The position numbers and the translations under genes are program-made. The notes beneath the pieces are model-generated. The model did not search any database. It saw only the letters and a list, made by a program, of their open reading frames with translations, and was not told where the DNA came from. From Pristionchus mayeri (lineage: Eukaryota; Nematoda; Chromadorea; Rhabditida; Neodiplogasteridae), in contig BTRK01000002.1 of NCBI GenBank assembly GCA_036245805.1, positions 5,452,689-5,516,688 of the forward strand: a DNA stretch of 64,000 nt, written 5' to 3'. Shown here one piece after another: positions 10,486 through 23,466 of the stretch (position 1 is the first letter of the stretch; each line of letters opens with the position of its first letter).

Positions 10486-10544
10486 GCCACACCCTAATGG
10501 GATTCACTGATAGCACAAAAGAGGAGGTACTACCTGGTATAAAA
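10486..10544 (+). promoter_or_regulatory. Promoter module of gene A (shared element + TATA)
   Basis: GCCACACCCTAATGGGATT (10486-10504) is followed by CTGATAGCAC, a WGATAR-type GATA site, and by a TATA box TATAAAA (10538-10544) running into GCGGCC. The same order and nearly the same words stand upstream of gene C on the minus strand. The coding start lies about 160 bases downstream, after a splice acceptor. The element's role is inferred from conservation between paralogues. GATA motifs in nematodes often mark intestinal genes, but that is general knowledge, not evidence here. Confidence 0.65.
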
Positions 10545-10707
10545 GCGGCCACTCGATGCTTATCTTCCGTTTTTATTGGCTAAAGACGAGAAGCGCATGC
10601 TTCTTCCCTTCAGTTCTCATCAATAATTGTGTGTATTGACTGTTTGTTTTCGCATTTTTGCTATTTCCCTTTCTGTTGTAATTACAGATTTTTTTAGAAC
10701 TTTAGCA

Positions 10708-12206
10708 ATGATTGGAATGATCAACCTGCCCACCGATGGCCCCATGGAGTTTTACGCTTCGCGCGTAGCAAAGAACACCGATCCGACTTCGAGAGTGCCC
10801 ACTCTGTGAGTCTATTTTTTTCCATTAGTCATTGGAATTTTAGGGCGTAAACTACTAGGACAATTTTTAATGGAAAGTACGTATAATTAGCATTGAAAGA
10901 CGAATGATGCATGGCATAATTGAAGCCGATAATGTAACAGTAAAGTCAAATGATCGTCTGCAGTCCGAGACCCACGAATCTGAGCGTCCTCACCGATCTT
11001 CCTGCAGCACCCTCCGCTGTCATGCCCTCTCCGTCTCCGATGACTCGCGAGCTTCAGGTATGCTTCAATCGTTCTTTCTCCACTTTCAGCAAATTTCCCA
11101 TCGATCTTGATTGGAATCGCAGTCAAAAAAACAAATCGATAAATTTGTTTTGACAGACACAGAGCGAAAAAAAGACAAAGTGGGGTCTGATATTATTATT
11201 CCTTGACCTGCTTGACATCAACACGTGCGCTTTATCATTCGTTCCACTATTTGCTCTTGTGACAACTGTACCCAGATAAGCTCCTTAGGCTAGCCTGCTA
11301 ATGCACATCATTTTATTTGAGCTCTGAATCAAAAGATCATAGAAACACGAAAAACGTCTGGCAAATTATTTAAGGCGTAGTTAATGTGAAATCATTTCAG
11401 TTCTCGCTCGCTCTCTTCTCGCAGAAGCCGAGTAAACCCAAGCATGAATATTGCAAGGATGGCCGAAAGTGCAAGGACGGACAGCCTGTAAATGTGGGTT
11501 TGAATAATGTTCGATTGATGCGCACTAAAAGCACATTCCATCGGCCCCCTTTCAAGTTTTTATTTGTTCATACTTTCTAAATCATGCTTTAAAGTGAACC
11601 ATTGTGTAGAAATCTTCAAAGGCGGCAAAATTGAATGGAATTCAACAAGTTTGTAATCGATAAATTGTAGGCACACAACCCCTCCAAGTTGTGGGAGGAA
11701 CTCCTCATGCGCAAGATGGTCGCCAATCTTCTGGAAGAAATCGCTAGTCCAGTGGAGCATTTGGAGACTATTGAGGAGACATTCGAGAAAACGAATCTGC
11801 TCAGTATGTTTCCCCTGCAATGTGTATGATCAAAATCACGTAGTTGATGTTGAAACTTGGAAATCTTACCAAAAAAAGCAAACTTTAATCGAATTTGTTC
11901 ACTAAAACACGCACTTCACTTCAGATCGTCAAATCTCTCGTTCCGAGCCCAACCTATGCTCTGACGAGAAGCAGTCTACTTTCTGCTCTTCTTGCAGTAG
12001 TGCGATAGATGAGGGCTCGCAATCAGTAATAAAGGTGAATTGACATTTTCTTTCTGTCAAGACGTTAGATACATTATTTCTTCCAAAAGATCCCGTTATG
12101 TTTACAATCGCAGCAGAATCGCTCGAGCTCTGACCTCGGTCCGAATCGGAACTATGAAGACGAGCACTTGAAGTCCAGTCGCAATATTTACCTCGATGGT
12201 CTATAG
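10708..12206 (+). CDS. Gene A: unknown small-protein family, 6 exons
   Basis: First full member of a local family that I do not recognise. Exons: 10708-10805, 10964-11057, 11401-11493, 11671-11803, 11925-12034, 12117-12206; joined they give 205 residues in one frame. Exon 1 encodes MIGMINLPTDGPMEFYA. Exon 2 is Pro/Ser-rich. Exon 3 has LALFSQK and a YCKDGRKC segment. Exon 4 is the core (NPSKLWEELLMRKMV, then EEIASPVEHLE; helical, amphipathic). Exon 5 has ISRSEPNLCSDEK and a CSSC pair. Exon 6 is short and polar and ends without the QNLC tail of B and E. No signal peptide or membrane segment, so probably cytoplasmic or nuclear. An acceptor (AATTACAG) lies 22 bases before the ATG, as in all paralogues. 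An AATAAA occurs at about 12390. Function unknown. Confidence 0.8.
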
Positions 12207-13560
12207 CTGCCAGTGATTAGACGCGTCAGAGAGTGCCTCTAATTCTTTTGGATCGACGCTTGAACGAAAAGTACCCTTCTGAGTGATTCCATGAACCTTT
12301 ATTCCTTCGCCTGTCATTTCACGGATATGATTACGGGTTCTCGTGTGTTCTCTCGTTTAAATTATTACTGAATGATTTGCTAGCCAAACAATAAATTATG
12401 ACGTGCTGAATGTACTATTGCAAACGTATCACGGCAGTGCATTTATAGTGTGGGTTGAATATGGACAATTCATATTTCTTACATACGTTGAAAATTATTT
12501 TTTTTATTTTTTACTGGTCAGGTCTAAGTGTGTTCCCAGTTGTGCGCTTTAGAAATGTGCCCTACACGTGGCGTATAAGGAACGAAACATCATATAATTC
12601 TCAAGTTTCTGATATTTCCTAATGTGTGATCCCCTGTGTTCAATGATGGTGCGATCATTGATTCCGTCCAACGTTGTTTCTGTCTGTGCTTGAATGACAA
12701 TCATGCATACTACAGCTTGTGGTGGACACGGAATCCGAATTACCGCCTAGTTTGTGTCATTTCCTCATCTGGAATTTCTTTTGATCAGGGGTGAAAATGA
12801 TGACTTTGAGGTAGACAGGTATGAAGCGTACAACATTCCCGGCGCGCTTTGTGTTTTATGGTACCGATATGTTGCTTTGTCGGTAAAACTGAGGCGTAAA
12901 GGGATTAGAAATTGCGTAAAGCCTCTCTACCCTCCATTGTCTTTCGCTCAACAAAACAATTCTAATCCCACCACGAAATCGTTGAGTCTCTTGCATTGTT
13001 CTTATGCTCAAAGTTGACTTCCATGACTAATAATCTACGAAGAGTGGGGTGACACCGATTCTCGAACTTTCATATGGGTGATTATAAGGGTTTCCCCCTA
13101 CGCACCGCAGTTCGATGCAATCGCGTGCAATAATGATAAGACTTCCGGTGACTATTCTGCAGACGCAACTTCCGGTTTGAAAGCACTATTAAGCCTAATA
13201 ATCTGCACATTTCCGGTGTTCAAAAAGGTGAAAAATCGTTGCGAAATTAGGTTTATCGATGGGATGACACGTAGTACGCAGTAGAAGCCGATAATAATGT
13301 TAGCAGCAACCTTGTTGGGGGGTGATTGTGAATGGAAAAGCAGGAAACAATAGCAGTTCGAAAACAAGCATTGACTTGTGAAGTCGAATAAATAATTAGC
13401 CTAGGGAGGGAAGCTAGAGGTAGTGCAACACTAAATGAAGGCAATAAATGAGATGGAGACGGGAGAAACAATCAATTCTAAGCCTAAATTTGGTTTATTG
13501 CACTCGAATGGTAGATATAGTTGGAGAATATCTCTGAATACTTCTGAAATTCCATGGCTG
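12207..13560. other. Intergenic between convergent genes A and B
   Basis: No coding exon seen. The segment at about 13109-13330 is homologous, in inverse orientation, to the 3' flank of gene D (about 30483-30665) and to part of gene D's intron 3; matching words include ACCGGAAGTTG and GAAGCCGATAATA. It is the 3' part of the duplicated unit. Confidence 0.55.
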
Positions 13561-15895
13561 TTAACTGCAGTCACCGCACAGGTTTTGCGTGCTTTCGGGG
13601 GCCGAGCTCACTGATTGCGTTAGCAGATCTGACATGATATCGTGTAGGGCGGATTCTGAATCGGCGTCTTCAACACCGACATGCGAAGAGGCGCGCTCCT
13701 TCTGAAAGGGAATGACGTCATGAAACGACCGAATATTGGCATTCACTCAATGTTGACAAGACAATCAAGAGGTGGTTTTTTCAGTATTTCTTATTGGAAA
13801 CTGTGTCCGGAAGAATCACAAACAAAAAAAACCGCATTTAAAATCAAAATAAGTTTTGTCTTACCTTCAGATCCACTCCCAGTTCTTCATCAATCGCCGC
13901 GCTGCATGCGTTGCAAAATCGCGCTTCTGTCGCCTTGTCCTCAGAGCAAAGGTTAGGCTCTGAGCGAGAGGTTTGCCGATCTACAAGTCTTGATTTCTAC
14001 ACACGTAATGTCAGTATGGACGAGATTATTATATTTTTTGACAACAGTGTTAAAAAATCAGTCGGTGTTGTATTGTCATTCCTCGTTAGTCGTCGCGAGC
14101 GGTCCCTCTCCCATTTCGCTCTGATTTGGAGTGGTTTCCCCTAATACCCCTCGCTTCCGCCTTCGACTCATCAAGAAAGGAATCCCCATCCAAGCCGGAG
14201 TGGTCACCGTGTGATGGGTATGACCTACTAAGATGTTTGGTTCTTCATAATCTAGGCTCGATCATCTCGTTGAAAGATTGATCATCGAGTCTGGAGGATT
14301 CGAGCAGAGAAGATTCTAGAACACGCAAGGCTTTGTTTACGGCCTATAGTGAGATTCTACCTATGCAATACAATCCAACATCCTCTCACAAGCACACCGC
14401 AAATGACCATCTTGAAATGAGAAGAACGACCTTTTTTGGCCCCACATCTTGATCTGCGCCCAGAAAGCGACAACAGATAAATATTGTATTGTATTGTATT
14501 GTATTGTATGACGAAAGCTAAGATAAAAGGCTGAAACTCACTCAGAACGGCCATTCTTCCGAAGGTTTTCTCCATCGTCTGGAGGTGGTCGACCGGGCTG
14601 GCGATCTCGCTCTCGATCTTGTTCACCATCTTGCGCATGAACAGCTCGTCCCACAACTTTGACGGATTGCTGGCCTACAATTTGCATATTGAGCGATATT
14701 TTCGAAATTGTGATGAAAATGTTTAGAATTTCAAAATTCGACGTGTATCTAACGTAGTAAAATCGTACATGCTCTCCGTCATTAGATATTTCGACACGAT
14801 CCGAGCACTAGCGTAACGGTTTCAGTTTACGATCAATTGTTTTCAATTTCTTATCGAAAAAATCACAAGAGTCGCAAATGAATGAATTATCGAGCTCTAA
14901 GCACACTTCATTGAAACTCAATCCGATTTGAGGATTTTTTAAAGTTATGCGTGAAACTCACATTCACCGGCCTTCCGTCCTTGCACTTCCGACCGTCGGC
15001 ACAATAACTCTGAGAAGGCTGCCGTTGTCGATGCGAGAAGAGACCCAGCGAGTACTGAAAATGTTAGATTTAGGGAGTTGTTTGTCACTCTTCTCTCTTT
15101 CGACCTTTGAGTCGTTCATGATTTACTGATCTTGTAAGTATCTGATTTTGTTTTGTCGTCAGAAAGAAAAGCGCACATTCCTCACCACTTATTATTCTGA
15201 TTGGGGATTAAAATCGATTGCGAGTGATCAGTTGAAAACAAGGAAAAGCGATTGAAAGACAACGCTCCTAAGAGGATTAGGCTCCTTACGAGCACTGGTC
15301 TGCCTCTTCTCCTTTTACACACTCTCTCGTAGGTTAGAGAACGCACGCGTGTATTGTATCTCTAATTGTCACATGAGTGATGGGCATGTGATGAAGCGTA
15401 TGATTTATTACACTTGCATAGATGTCTGGACAAGCCAGCAAGTATGGGCCCGTATTCGAGTAGCCAAAACAAGTCTAGAGTGCGCGTTGTTCGTTAGATG
15501 CTAATAGATTTTTTTTTTTAAATTTTTCGCTTTGTAACAGCAGATCCATGAACAATCAAAGGAAATTTGATAAGACGTGTTTGAGGAAGGTGTGAAGCAT
15601 ACCCGAATCTTTTCACGAGTTGCTGGAGATGGTGGCGGTTTGGAATCGGAAGACATCGATGGGAGTTGGGCGAGGTTAGCAAGAGCAGTTGGCCGGCCAC
15701 TGAAATACTTTCTTATGATTTAATGGGTATTTTAAAAAGTTTATTGAAAGGTGCAATTTCAGAAACAAAATCTAACGAAAAGTCAGAATGGAAATCTTAC
15801 AGTCTCTGCAGTTTCGAAGTAGGCTCTTCAATGTGAACGGGCGAGGCGTAAAAGTCGGCGGGTCCCTCGCTGGGCAGATTGATCATTCCAATCAT
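13561..15895 (-). CDS. Gene B: unknown small-protein family, 6 exons
   Basis: Second family member, on the minus strand. Exons in coding order: 15895-15801, 15699-15603, 15054-14962, 14674-14542, 13980-13865, 13701-13561; total 224 residues, all phases matching gene A. It starts MIGMINLPSEGPADFYASPV. Exon 3 keeps YCADGRKC, exon 4 reads SKLWDELFMRKMVNKIESEI, exon 5 has TSRSEPNLCSEDK, a CNAC pair and AIDEELGVDLK, and exon 6 reads ERASSHVGVEDADSESALHD and ends QNLCGDCS. The closest local relative is gene D (shared FMRKMVN, AIDEELGVDLK and ADSESAL blocks). The ATG is preceded by CTTTCAG at about 16 bases. Function unknown; the acidic, serine-rich tail and the Cys pairs could suit a regulatory or metal-binding role (inference). 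Confidence 0.82.
14483..14509. repeat. (ATTGT)n microsatellite in intron 4 of gene B
   Basis: Five consecutive ATTGT units in the intron between the exons at 14542-14674 and 13865-13980. Simple expansion; no further meaning apparent. Confidence 0.85.
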
Positions 15896-16721
15896 GGCTG
15901 AGGACTAACTGAAAGAGGTATTTTTCCGGTGAAAACACATAAAGATGCATAAACAATCACGTAATGGACAGGCAAATTCTCAGAAAAAAAATTAAAATCA
16001 TCGCATTGGTGCTACTGAGCAAGGTGCATTCCCACAGAACGTATACAATATTGAGCAGAAAATAGACAAATACCGGTCGCGACAAATGGTGAAGAGTAGA
16101 AATCGAAATTCTGGAAATTTTCATCTTTTCTCACGCTCTTTCACAGCTCTGAGGAGACGATTACATAAATTTCGTGAGATTTAGCGGTGAGAAGGGGAAT
16201 GCCTTCAGAATGGCAATCGGGAATAGGCAAGGTGTCGAGTCGATATCAGACGTACTTTAGAAGTAAGCGCACCAAGCGTGGAGGGATGATAACAGAGTAT
16301 TGACACGACTCTCCAAATTTCGCATATTCTCTCGAATCTTAGAGAAAGCGAGGGAGCATCCGAGATTAAGCCAGGCGAATACTCGATAAAAGAGGTGTGA
16401 AACACTTCTGAATTGAAGGTGTGAAGGGATGAGACGTCTTTATATCAGACAAAAACCGAACAGGGAGTGGCATGGAGCGACTAGTCATCGATGCCGAAAA
16501 GGGAGTCATCTCAAAAATCCGTTCTAAATCGGCCATCAAAACAGCAAAAGAGCACTGCGCATTGTACATGGTATGCGTAGATAAAGGGTGGAGATAGAGA
16601 GATAGAGAATGAAAAGGAGAGAAAGAGAGAGCTCGAAGACGCCTCTTGTGATAAGGAAGAGGACCAAGAAGTTATCGAGTGATGTCAGTCATCCAATACA
16701 TCCACATCTGTACTACTAGGT

Positions 16722-16728
16722 TTTTATA
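16722..16728 (-). promoter_or_regulatory. TATA box of gene B
   Basis: On the minus strand GCCGTATAAAAACC stands about 830 bases upstream of the start codon of gene B, behind a likely 5' UTR intron. Upstream of it, ATGGGATCTGATG (about 16816-16828 on the minus strand) is a weaker form of the ATGGGATT...CTGATAG module of genes A and C. Weaker support than for A and C. Confidence 0.45.
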
Positions 16729-19700
16729 CGGCATTTCCGGGTCAGAAGAGTCGGAAATGCATGAGTAGGACCCATTTATAGTTAAAGATGACACCCATTG
16801 ACGTAGGTAGTGACATCAGATCCCATCACTAATATTCGTCATGTAAGGGGATTAAGACAGGATTAAAATGATAACCCCAGGCTGTCAGAAACTAGACCAT
16901 TCTGGAATCGAGAGATAATTATTGGTGGAAAAATGACGCCATGATGTGGCCACGACTTGAAATTCGCAATTTCAACTCAGCAGAAGAGATTTGGAACTCT
17001 TACAGAGCGCCGCAACGACTAATTTCGAATTTTCTGTACAAAAATACACGATTACCCGAATTTCGTAACCCCCTGCAGCCTCCACCTCCCCATTTGAATA
17101 ATCTCCAATCTACGTCAAACTCAATAGATAGACCATACCGAACATGGGCGGCCTACAATTTGCATAGCACACCATGAATCATGTCACGAGGGACTACTGC
17201 ATTTATCTCACGTTTTCTCACGTTTCTTTCAAATTATAGTACCCAAGGCGTCAAATAATACGCTTGGCGAGTAACCTGTGAATCGAAGGGAAATTGCGTG
17301 TAATCAGAGACCCTACATGCCAATCCGTTTCCAACTATAACATGTTAGATGCCAAACACAATATTTGGCCAAGCGGATTGCGCATAATGTGTAGTGTCTA
17401 AGCTATTGAATCACCTGGGAGTATCACACAAATCCCGTCACTTCAGATCAACCCACGCCATAATCGGCTCATGACCTACTACGTTGACTCAATCTCAGTT
17501 CCGGCAGACAAAATACCCTCTTGAATTCGCATCGCCTTGTCGAGGATAAAATAACATGACCAGCGTGATGCTATTAAGATTATGTCGAAAAGAGGGGAAA
17601 TGCAAGCGTGCAGTCACATCAAATAATTTACAGTCGTCAGGAGACAACAATTTTCTTGTTTATCGGTGATGGTGATGTTATGAAGGTGAAATTCTGCACG
17701 GAATACCGGTCAGTTATCCGCAGCCTGTCTATGATATCAATGGACCATGTGGGAATACAGTGATGTGATGAACTGATAATGAGGGACTATGAGTATATTA
17801 CCTGTATTTTGCTTACTTTAACCACACTAATGCCATAAATATGAGATAACTGATGTGGTTTCTGCTGTTCACCAATAAAAACGTAGTTATTTCCGTAATT
17901 AAACGTTGTTATTTCCGTAATTTTGGAAGCAAAATCGCATATTTTTAGCCGAAGAAATGATCAACCATGTGAGAATGCGGTGATGGAATGAACTGCTAAT
18001 GAAGGGCAACGAACAAATAAGGGCGGAGGACCGGGAGCAAGAGTCGAGGAAAAATCAACGTCTGATTACGAGCCGAGGACAGAGTGGCAGAGATCAATCA
18101 CAATTGAGATAATGGGGTTATGATGAGCGAATATAACCATCGATTCTGCACGAATTCTGCACACCAAAACTGTCCGATAACCTTAGTGTTCAGCATCAAT
18201 CACGCGAGAGCGTAGGAAGGCCCGGTGATAAATCTTATAAGGCTGAATGGGAACGTCGATTTATCATCTCGACAAACGAAGTGCGCGCGTATTATTTGCA
18301 GAGGACAGTCAGATAGGGCGCGAGCGTGATTGATAGGGATGGAAATGTGCGAAGATAATGTATCTGCACTCCTCAAGCACTACACAAGATGGGAAAACGG
18401 ATCAACGGGTCACCCGACCAGTAGGAAACGATTTGGCAGAGCTTCTTGGGGATGATGCTTGATTCAATTCCAAGTCCCCGAAGTAGATTATAATCCATAG
18501 ACAAATTGCATAACCTTACTAAAAACCTTAGAAGAGACGTGAAGCTGATGTTGAGGGGGAGTGACAACTGACTGATTGAATGAGTGGGCGCCTTTTTAAT
18601 CGGGCTGGGACGCCTGGAGCAATCGTCTCTTCATTGTACACACTCTCTCGAAGGTCAGAGAAAGCGAGAGAGCACGCAAAATGAAGAGAGTCAGACGATT
18701 ACTCTACGCCTAGCCGAGGCGCCAGTAGCCTCCAGGAGGCGCGTTGTGGTCATGATTCACACTCTCCGCCGATTATATGGAAGGAAGTGATAGGGTGATT
18801 CCGTCATTTAGCCGATTAACCGTCGGAAGAAACGGCTCGTAATAGTGATTGCACACTTGCGAAATGGTGAAAATGGGCACAAACAGTGCCCGGTATGAAC
18901 CACTAGAAACCGGAAGAGCAATTCAGGATTCTGTCTGGAAAAGCAATTATTTTGTTCATTTGGAGAGCTGATAAGAGTAAAGTCTAGCCTTTTCCCGAGC
19001 GCAAAACTAGAATGCACTCTCGATTTTGAGACATGTCTAGGCGTATACACGCACAAATGCATTTCATCAACTGAGCCAAATGCGTCCCGCAGAGCAGTGA
19101 CCGCAACTTTGCATAAGTAATGAATCAGAACAAGTGTGTCTTTGCAGGAAATGACTCTCTTCATTATGCATGTTCTCTCAACTGTCAAACAGTTTAGATA
19201 TTTCGTAGAATGATGTGAACCATTTCGTACAAAGCTACTTTGGTTTCTTCCAAGCAGGTCAGGTAGCTGCTTAACCATGATTGGCTGTTTTGGACCAGTG
19301 GTTGACCTTTAGAGTGAGCGGAGCTTAGGCTAAGCATTGGTTAGCCAGTTGCCTGATCAGTTGGTAATCAGTATCCCGAACAGTGGTTGGGGAGTTGCCC
19401 ACCTATTGGTTGGAAGAAATCATATCCCTCATCATAATAGACCCTGCAAGCGCTCGGAGATAGTAATGTTTCGTGATGACAGCATCCTTTAGTACTAGAC
19501 GAGGCCTTGGCTTCTCTTGAACATTGATCGAACACCAATTGTGTACAATACTTGGTTGACTGCTTGTAATTTTGCATTCGAAATTACTAAGAACCAAGCC
19601 TGCTGCAAACGAAATGTTTCCGCGATGACTCTACATAACGTGCCTTTCGTACACATTCCAAATCAGCGTACCAAGGGATAATTTTGCAAGAAACACTTCT

Positions 19701-21846
19701 GTTCATTACGCGTGCGTTCTCAGTGTTTGATAGGCAAGAGAAAATTCTTGTCAGAACCGAGGCTGTAAACGGCCGTGAACTTCCATGGTGACTTTGCATT
19801 AGAATTCGAGATACGAAACCACCGTCTCTTCATTATCTACGCTCTCTCGCCATCGACTCCCGAATTTCGTGATGACTCTGCACAACGTGCCTTTCTCACA
19901 CTCACACGCATTCCAGCGCGCTCTCAGCGATCTTTCAATTCTCAGGGGCTGATAACCGACTCACTCAAATGTTGACGCAGTCGTTTCGTGGAAACTAGTG
20001 AAATGATGACGAGAGGGAGAGGTGGCTAACAGGATCAAACGTGAAATAGAAGGGTAGAAATAGACGGATTATCTGACGCAAAATGATGCGATTGTGAGGT
20101 GAGTATATAGAGCGTTCAAGGTAATGCTTTACAAGTAACCAACAATCGGGGATTTGATGCACACAATAGTTCGAGAAACGAACGATACCACGGTCACTTC
20201 ATTCAGTGCGTATAGACCGAAATCCTATCGCAAACTCTAATACACATAGCGACATTTGTTCGGCTCAGATCCCTAAATTCACTCAGTAACTTCTTGAAGT
20301 TAACAGCGACGAAAAGCTTTTTGGACACTGAAAGGGCCCAACATTGCACAATTAGTCATATTAGAGTTCGCAGTAGGCCCATGAACCCGGATGACATTTA
20401 CATGGGGCCACCGCGAAAATTGGACCCCAAAGAGCAGTCACCCATTAGGGTTCATAGTATCCATAGGACTATCCCGACCTGACGACACTTATATGGGGTG
20501 AGCATCACGAAATGTGGACCCGGAATGACTCAGACAGAAAGAGTGCACCCACGTTACACGGACTCCTTCTTGTTTTGATAACTTACTCACCAGGAAAGGC
20601 GAAAAACACACACTTAGTGCTCAATTATACTCGCCAGGGCGTGGATAATTGGCGCTGTTTGCGCAGGGTCAATGCGATCCTGTCTGATCTGTCTGGTCAG
20701 AATTGCCAGAGAACCCAACAACTTTACATTATTGTTGTTTGCGGCGATACACTTAGAGCGGACAGTAGTGATGCCAAACCGACGCGAGCTCTTCCGTTGT
20801 GACATATTATTTCTGTCTGACAGATGGTCCATAGAAACGAGGAGGGCTCATGTCGACTGGTCAATAATAGTGAACTGTAAATTTCATTTCCGCGCATTCT
20901 ACCAGAGTACATGCAAAATTGGAAGACGTTTCTGATTATGTGATTGCTAATCGGAGGGCGTTATCCAATTGCGTCAATGGACAATAATTCCGTCACTGAT
21001 GTCCTACTTCATTGTCTGTTTCTGATCATTGTTTGGTCTCGTCGAAGCCATTGCTACTCAAAATGTCCAAGAGTGTAAACCAGGCAATAAACAGCGAAAG
21101 AACAGCTTTAACCTTTTTTCAGAGATTAATTCCACCACTACATTGGAAAAAAATGTGGAATATTTTATCGTTTTGATCCACTTCATGATTTGTTTTGCTT
21201 CGGGAGCACTCATCATTTCGTCAACGTCCTTGAAAATGCTCCTCAATACGGAGAGATTTCATGGCGCCATTGAGAAAAACATTGATAAAATAAGGATGAT
21301 TTGGACCCATTTTTAGAAAAAAAATGTTTTGTGGTGCTTGCAGTCGGGCAGAGCGATCCGTGCGATAAGACAGACAAGGGTGTGCGCAATGAGTGATGGA
21401 AGTGGACCGGGAATCGTGTATTTCGGAGGCGTCATTGCGTCGGTTTCGCATTGTAGTGAAATCGTTGATTACCAAATTTCGGAAAAGTGGGCTCATCACA
21501 TCTATGAATCATAGCTTCATAATCTAAGGTTCAGTGAGCAGCCTGATTAAGGTATGCAATTTTCGAATTGAACTTTCAACACACATTATTTATGATTATC
21601 CCTGAAGCCTGAAATTTCAATTTAAGTTTGTCAAGAATCCTTTAGCATCGTCCGTTCTGTTAAAATGTTACGCAGCTGATTCAGAATTGGACCAGTTGAA
21701 TGATACAAAAGATTTATTGAAAGGCGATTATTCAACAACTTGAGCACCTCGTCGTCATGCAAATACCCGTAATCTTGATAGAAAACTAGGTCGATTCTCA
21801 AAATTACGCGTTTCTTCATCAGTTTCTTCATCTTTTTTGCAAGATT
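16729..21846. other. Intergenic, about 5 kb, repeats only
   Basis: No exon could be supported. The part up to about 17.5 kb is 5' flank shared with gene A. Between 18.6 and 20.2 kb there are hairpin MITE copies and fragments (18621-18700; fragments near 19140, 19820 and 20170 with CTCTTCATT or CGAGAAACGA words). The longest open frame (18808-19278, minus) has no recognisable domain or splice signals. Confidence 0.45.
18621..18700. repeat. Hairpin MITE, family 3
   Basis: AATCGTCTCTTCATTGTACA at the left is mirrored by AAAATGAAGAGAGTCAGACG at the right, with ACTCTCTCG/CGAGAGAG inside: a short foldback element. The same plan recurs at 26042-26113, 33999-34107, 36356-36560, 39107-39212 and 46446-46529. 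Confidence 0.75.
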
Positions 21847-23275
21847 TTAGCTAAAGAGGTTCCCATTCATTCCAGAATGTTGGTGATCCGTCGAAAGGTC
21901 GATGAGGATATTTTCCAACGCAGATTCTGAGTCTTCATCGGAGCTCCCATGTGTACTTAGATCCGAGCTGGAACGCTCTTTCTGCAATTGAATGCATTGG
22001 TTCAAGCTGATTTGGAAAAATCATGAGCTGAAAATAATCGAAATCATTGTTTACCTTTCTGTATAGTTCATCAGTAGTTGTGTTATTGAAGACCGTTGAT
22101 GACTTCTCTTCAGAGCAAAGGTTGGGTTCAGAGCGCGAGATTTGACGATCTACAAAACATTTTTTATTTGCTTTTATAGAACATGGAATTGAAGATGAAA
22201 TTGATTACTGAACATAATTTGGAATTAAATTATGAATGTGAAACGTACCCAGTAGATTCGCCTTCTCGAATGTCTTCTCGATAGACTGGAGATGCTCCAC
22301 TGGACTGGCTATTTCCTTTAGTAGATTGGATACCATCTTACGCATTAGCAGTTCCTCCCACAACTTGGATGGTTTGTGCACCTGGAATTTATCGATTTTA
22401 TTAAGTCGTATCACTGAAAAATGTTGAATTGAATGTGTCATTTAGAAAACCTAGAAGATTTCGAAAAAATGAACTGCAAATGAACACTAACATTGACAGG
22501 TCGTCCGTCCATGCATTTTCGCCCGTCGGCACTGTATCCAGGATTGGGCTTACTTTGCCTCTGCGAGAAGAGACTGAGCGAAAACTGAAAAAAAGTTTTT
22601 ACATCATTTTTTGGATACAAAGAACCATACGTTCTATAGCATCCGTGATATGTACTGGACCAATGTTCAAAATAAGCGAGACTATGCGCCTAAGGAGCTT
22701 AAGCGCATTTATTACAGCTGTCAGATCAGTAAGAGATCATATGAGGGAGACGGATTGGGCACATTTTGAGATTGAAGTCACGTCTGTCAAGGGATGTAAC
22801 TATCTCATTATGGCACTAGACACCGCAGTAAAGCAACAGATAAGGTACATTAACATGTTGTTGTTATTTGTTTGTCTGATTAATTTCGAACGAAGCTGCT
22901 ATTGAAATCGATTTGAATTGATCCGAGAAAATATTAGAAATGAGTGAAGCATACCTGAAGCTCGCGAGTCATGGGTGATGGTAGTGGAACAGAATTGGAC
23001 GAAGTCGAGGGAAGCTCAGACATGTTTGCGAGAGAAGTAGGACGAGCACTGAAATGTGATAATTTTCAAATTCAACCATATTTGTCCAGTAATGTTCGTT
23101 GCTCGCTACGCCAATTGAATAGCGGGTCATGGGGTATCCACTGGCGATTATGGGTTGGTTTGTAAAAGTATGCTCACACTCTTTGAAGAATCGGAGCAGA
23201 TTCGCTGATTCTGAGAGTGGGAGCGGCGTAAAAGTCCACAGGACCATCAGTAGGCAGGTTGATCATTCCAATCAT
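21847..23275 (-). CDS. Gene C: unknown small-protein family, 6 exons
   Basis: Third member, minus strand. Exons in coding order: 23275-23178, 23048-22955, 22584-22492, 22381-22249, 22149-22055, 21981-21847; 215 residues. It starts MIGMINLPTDGPVDFYAAP. Exon 2 holds ARPTSLANMSELPSTSSNS, exon 3 LSLFSQRQ and DGRKCMDGRPVN, exon 4 KLWEELLMRKMVSNLLKEIA, exon 5 ISRSEPNLCSEEK, exon 6 ERSSSDLSTHGSSDEDSESA and a tail without QNLC. It differs from the others in lacking the first Cys of the exon 3 pair (YSADGRKC instead of YC) and the whole CxxC of exon 5. The last codons FS-TAA lie at 21847-21855. The promoter is strongly like that of gene A. Function unknown. Confidence 0.82.
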
Positions 23276-23466
23276 GGCTGATTTTCTGAAAATTTGCATT
23301 TATTTGTGCAAGTAAGTTGCTTTGAATAGAACGCGGCTAATCATTCAAATATATAGGCGAGAATTAAATATGAAGCATGAATACATCGACTCAAAAAGTT
23401 GAAATGTGAAGAAGTGAGAAACTGGTACGTGATCTTATGATTCGAAAATATGAGACTAGCGGCCGC

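Noticed and set aside
18808..19278. 156-codon frame on the minus strand
   Set aside because: No recognisable domain, no flanking splice signals, no homology to neighbours; likely chance in a spacer.
22429..22905. 158-codon frame on the plus strand
   Set aside because: Antisense to exon 3 of gene C, whose exon model is supported by four paralogues.
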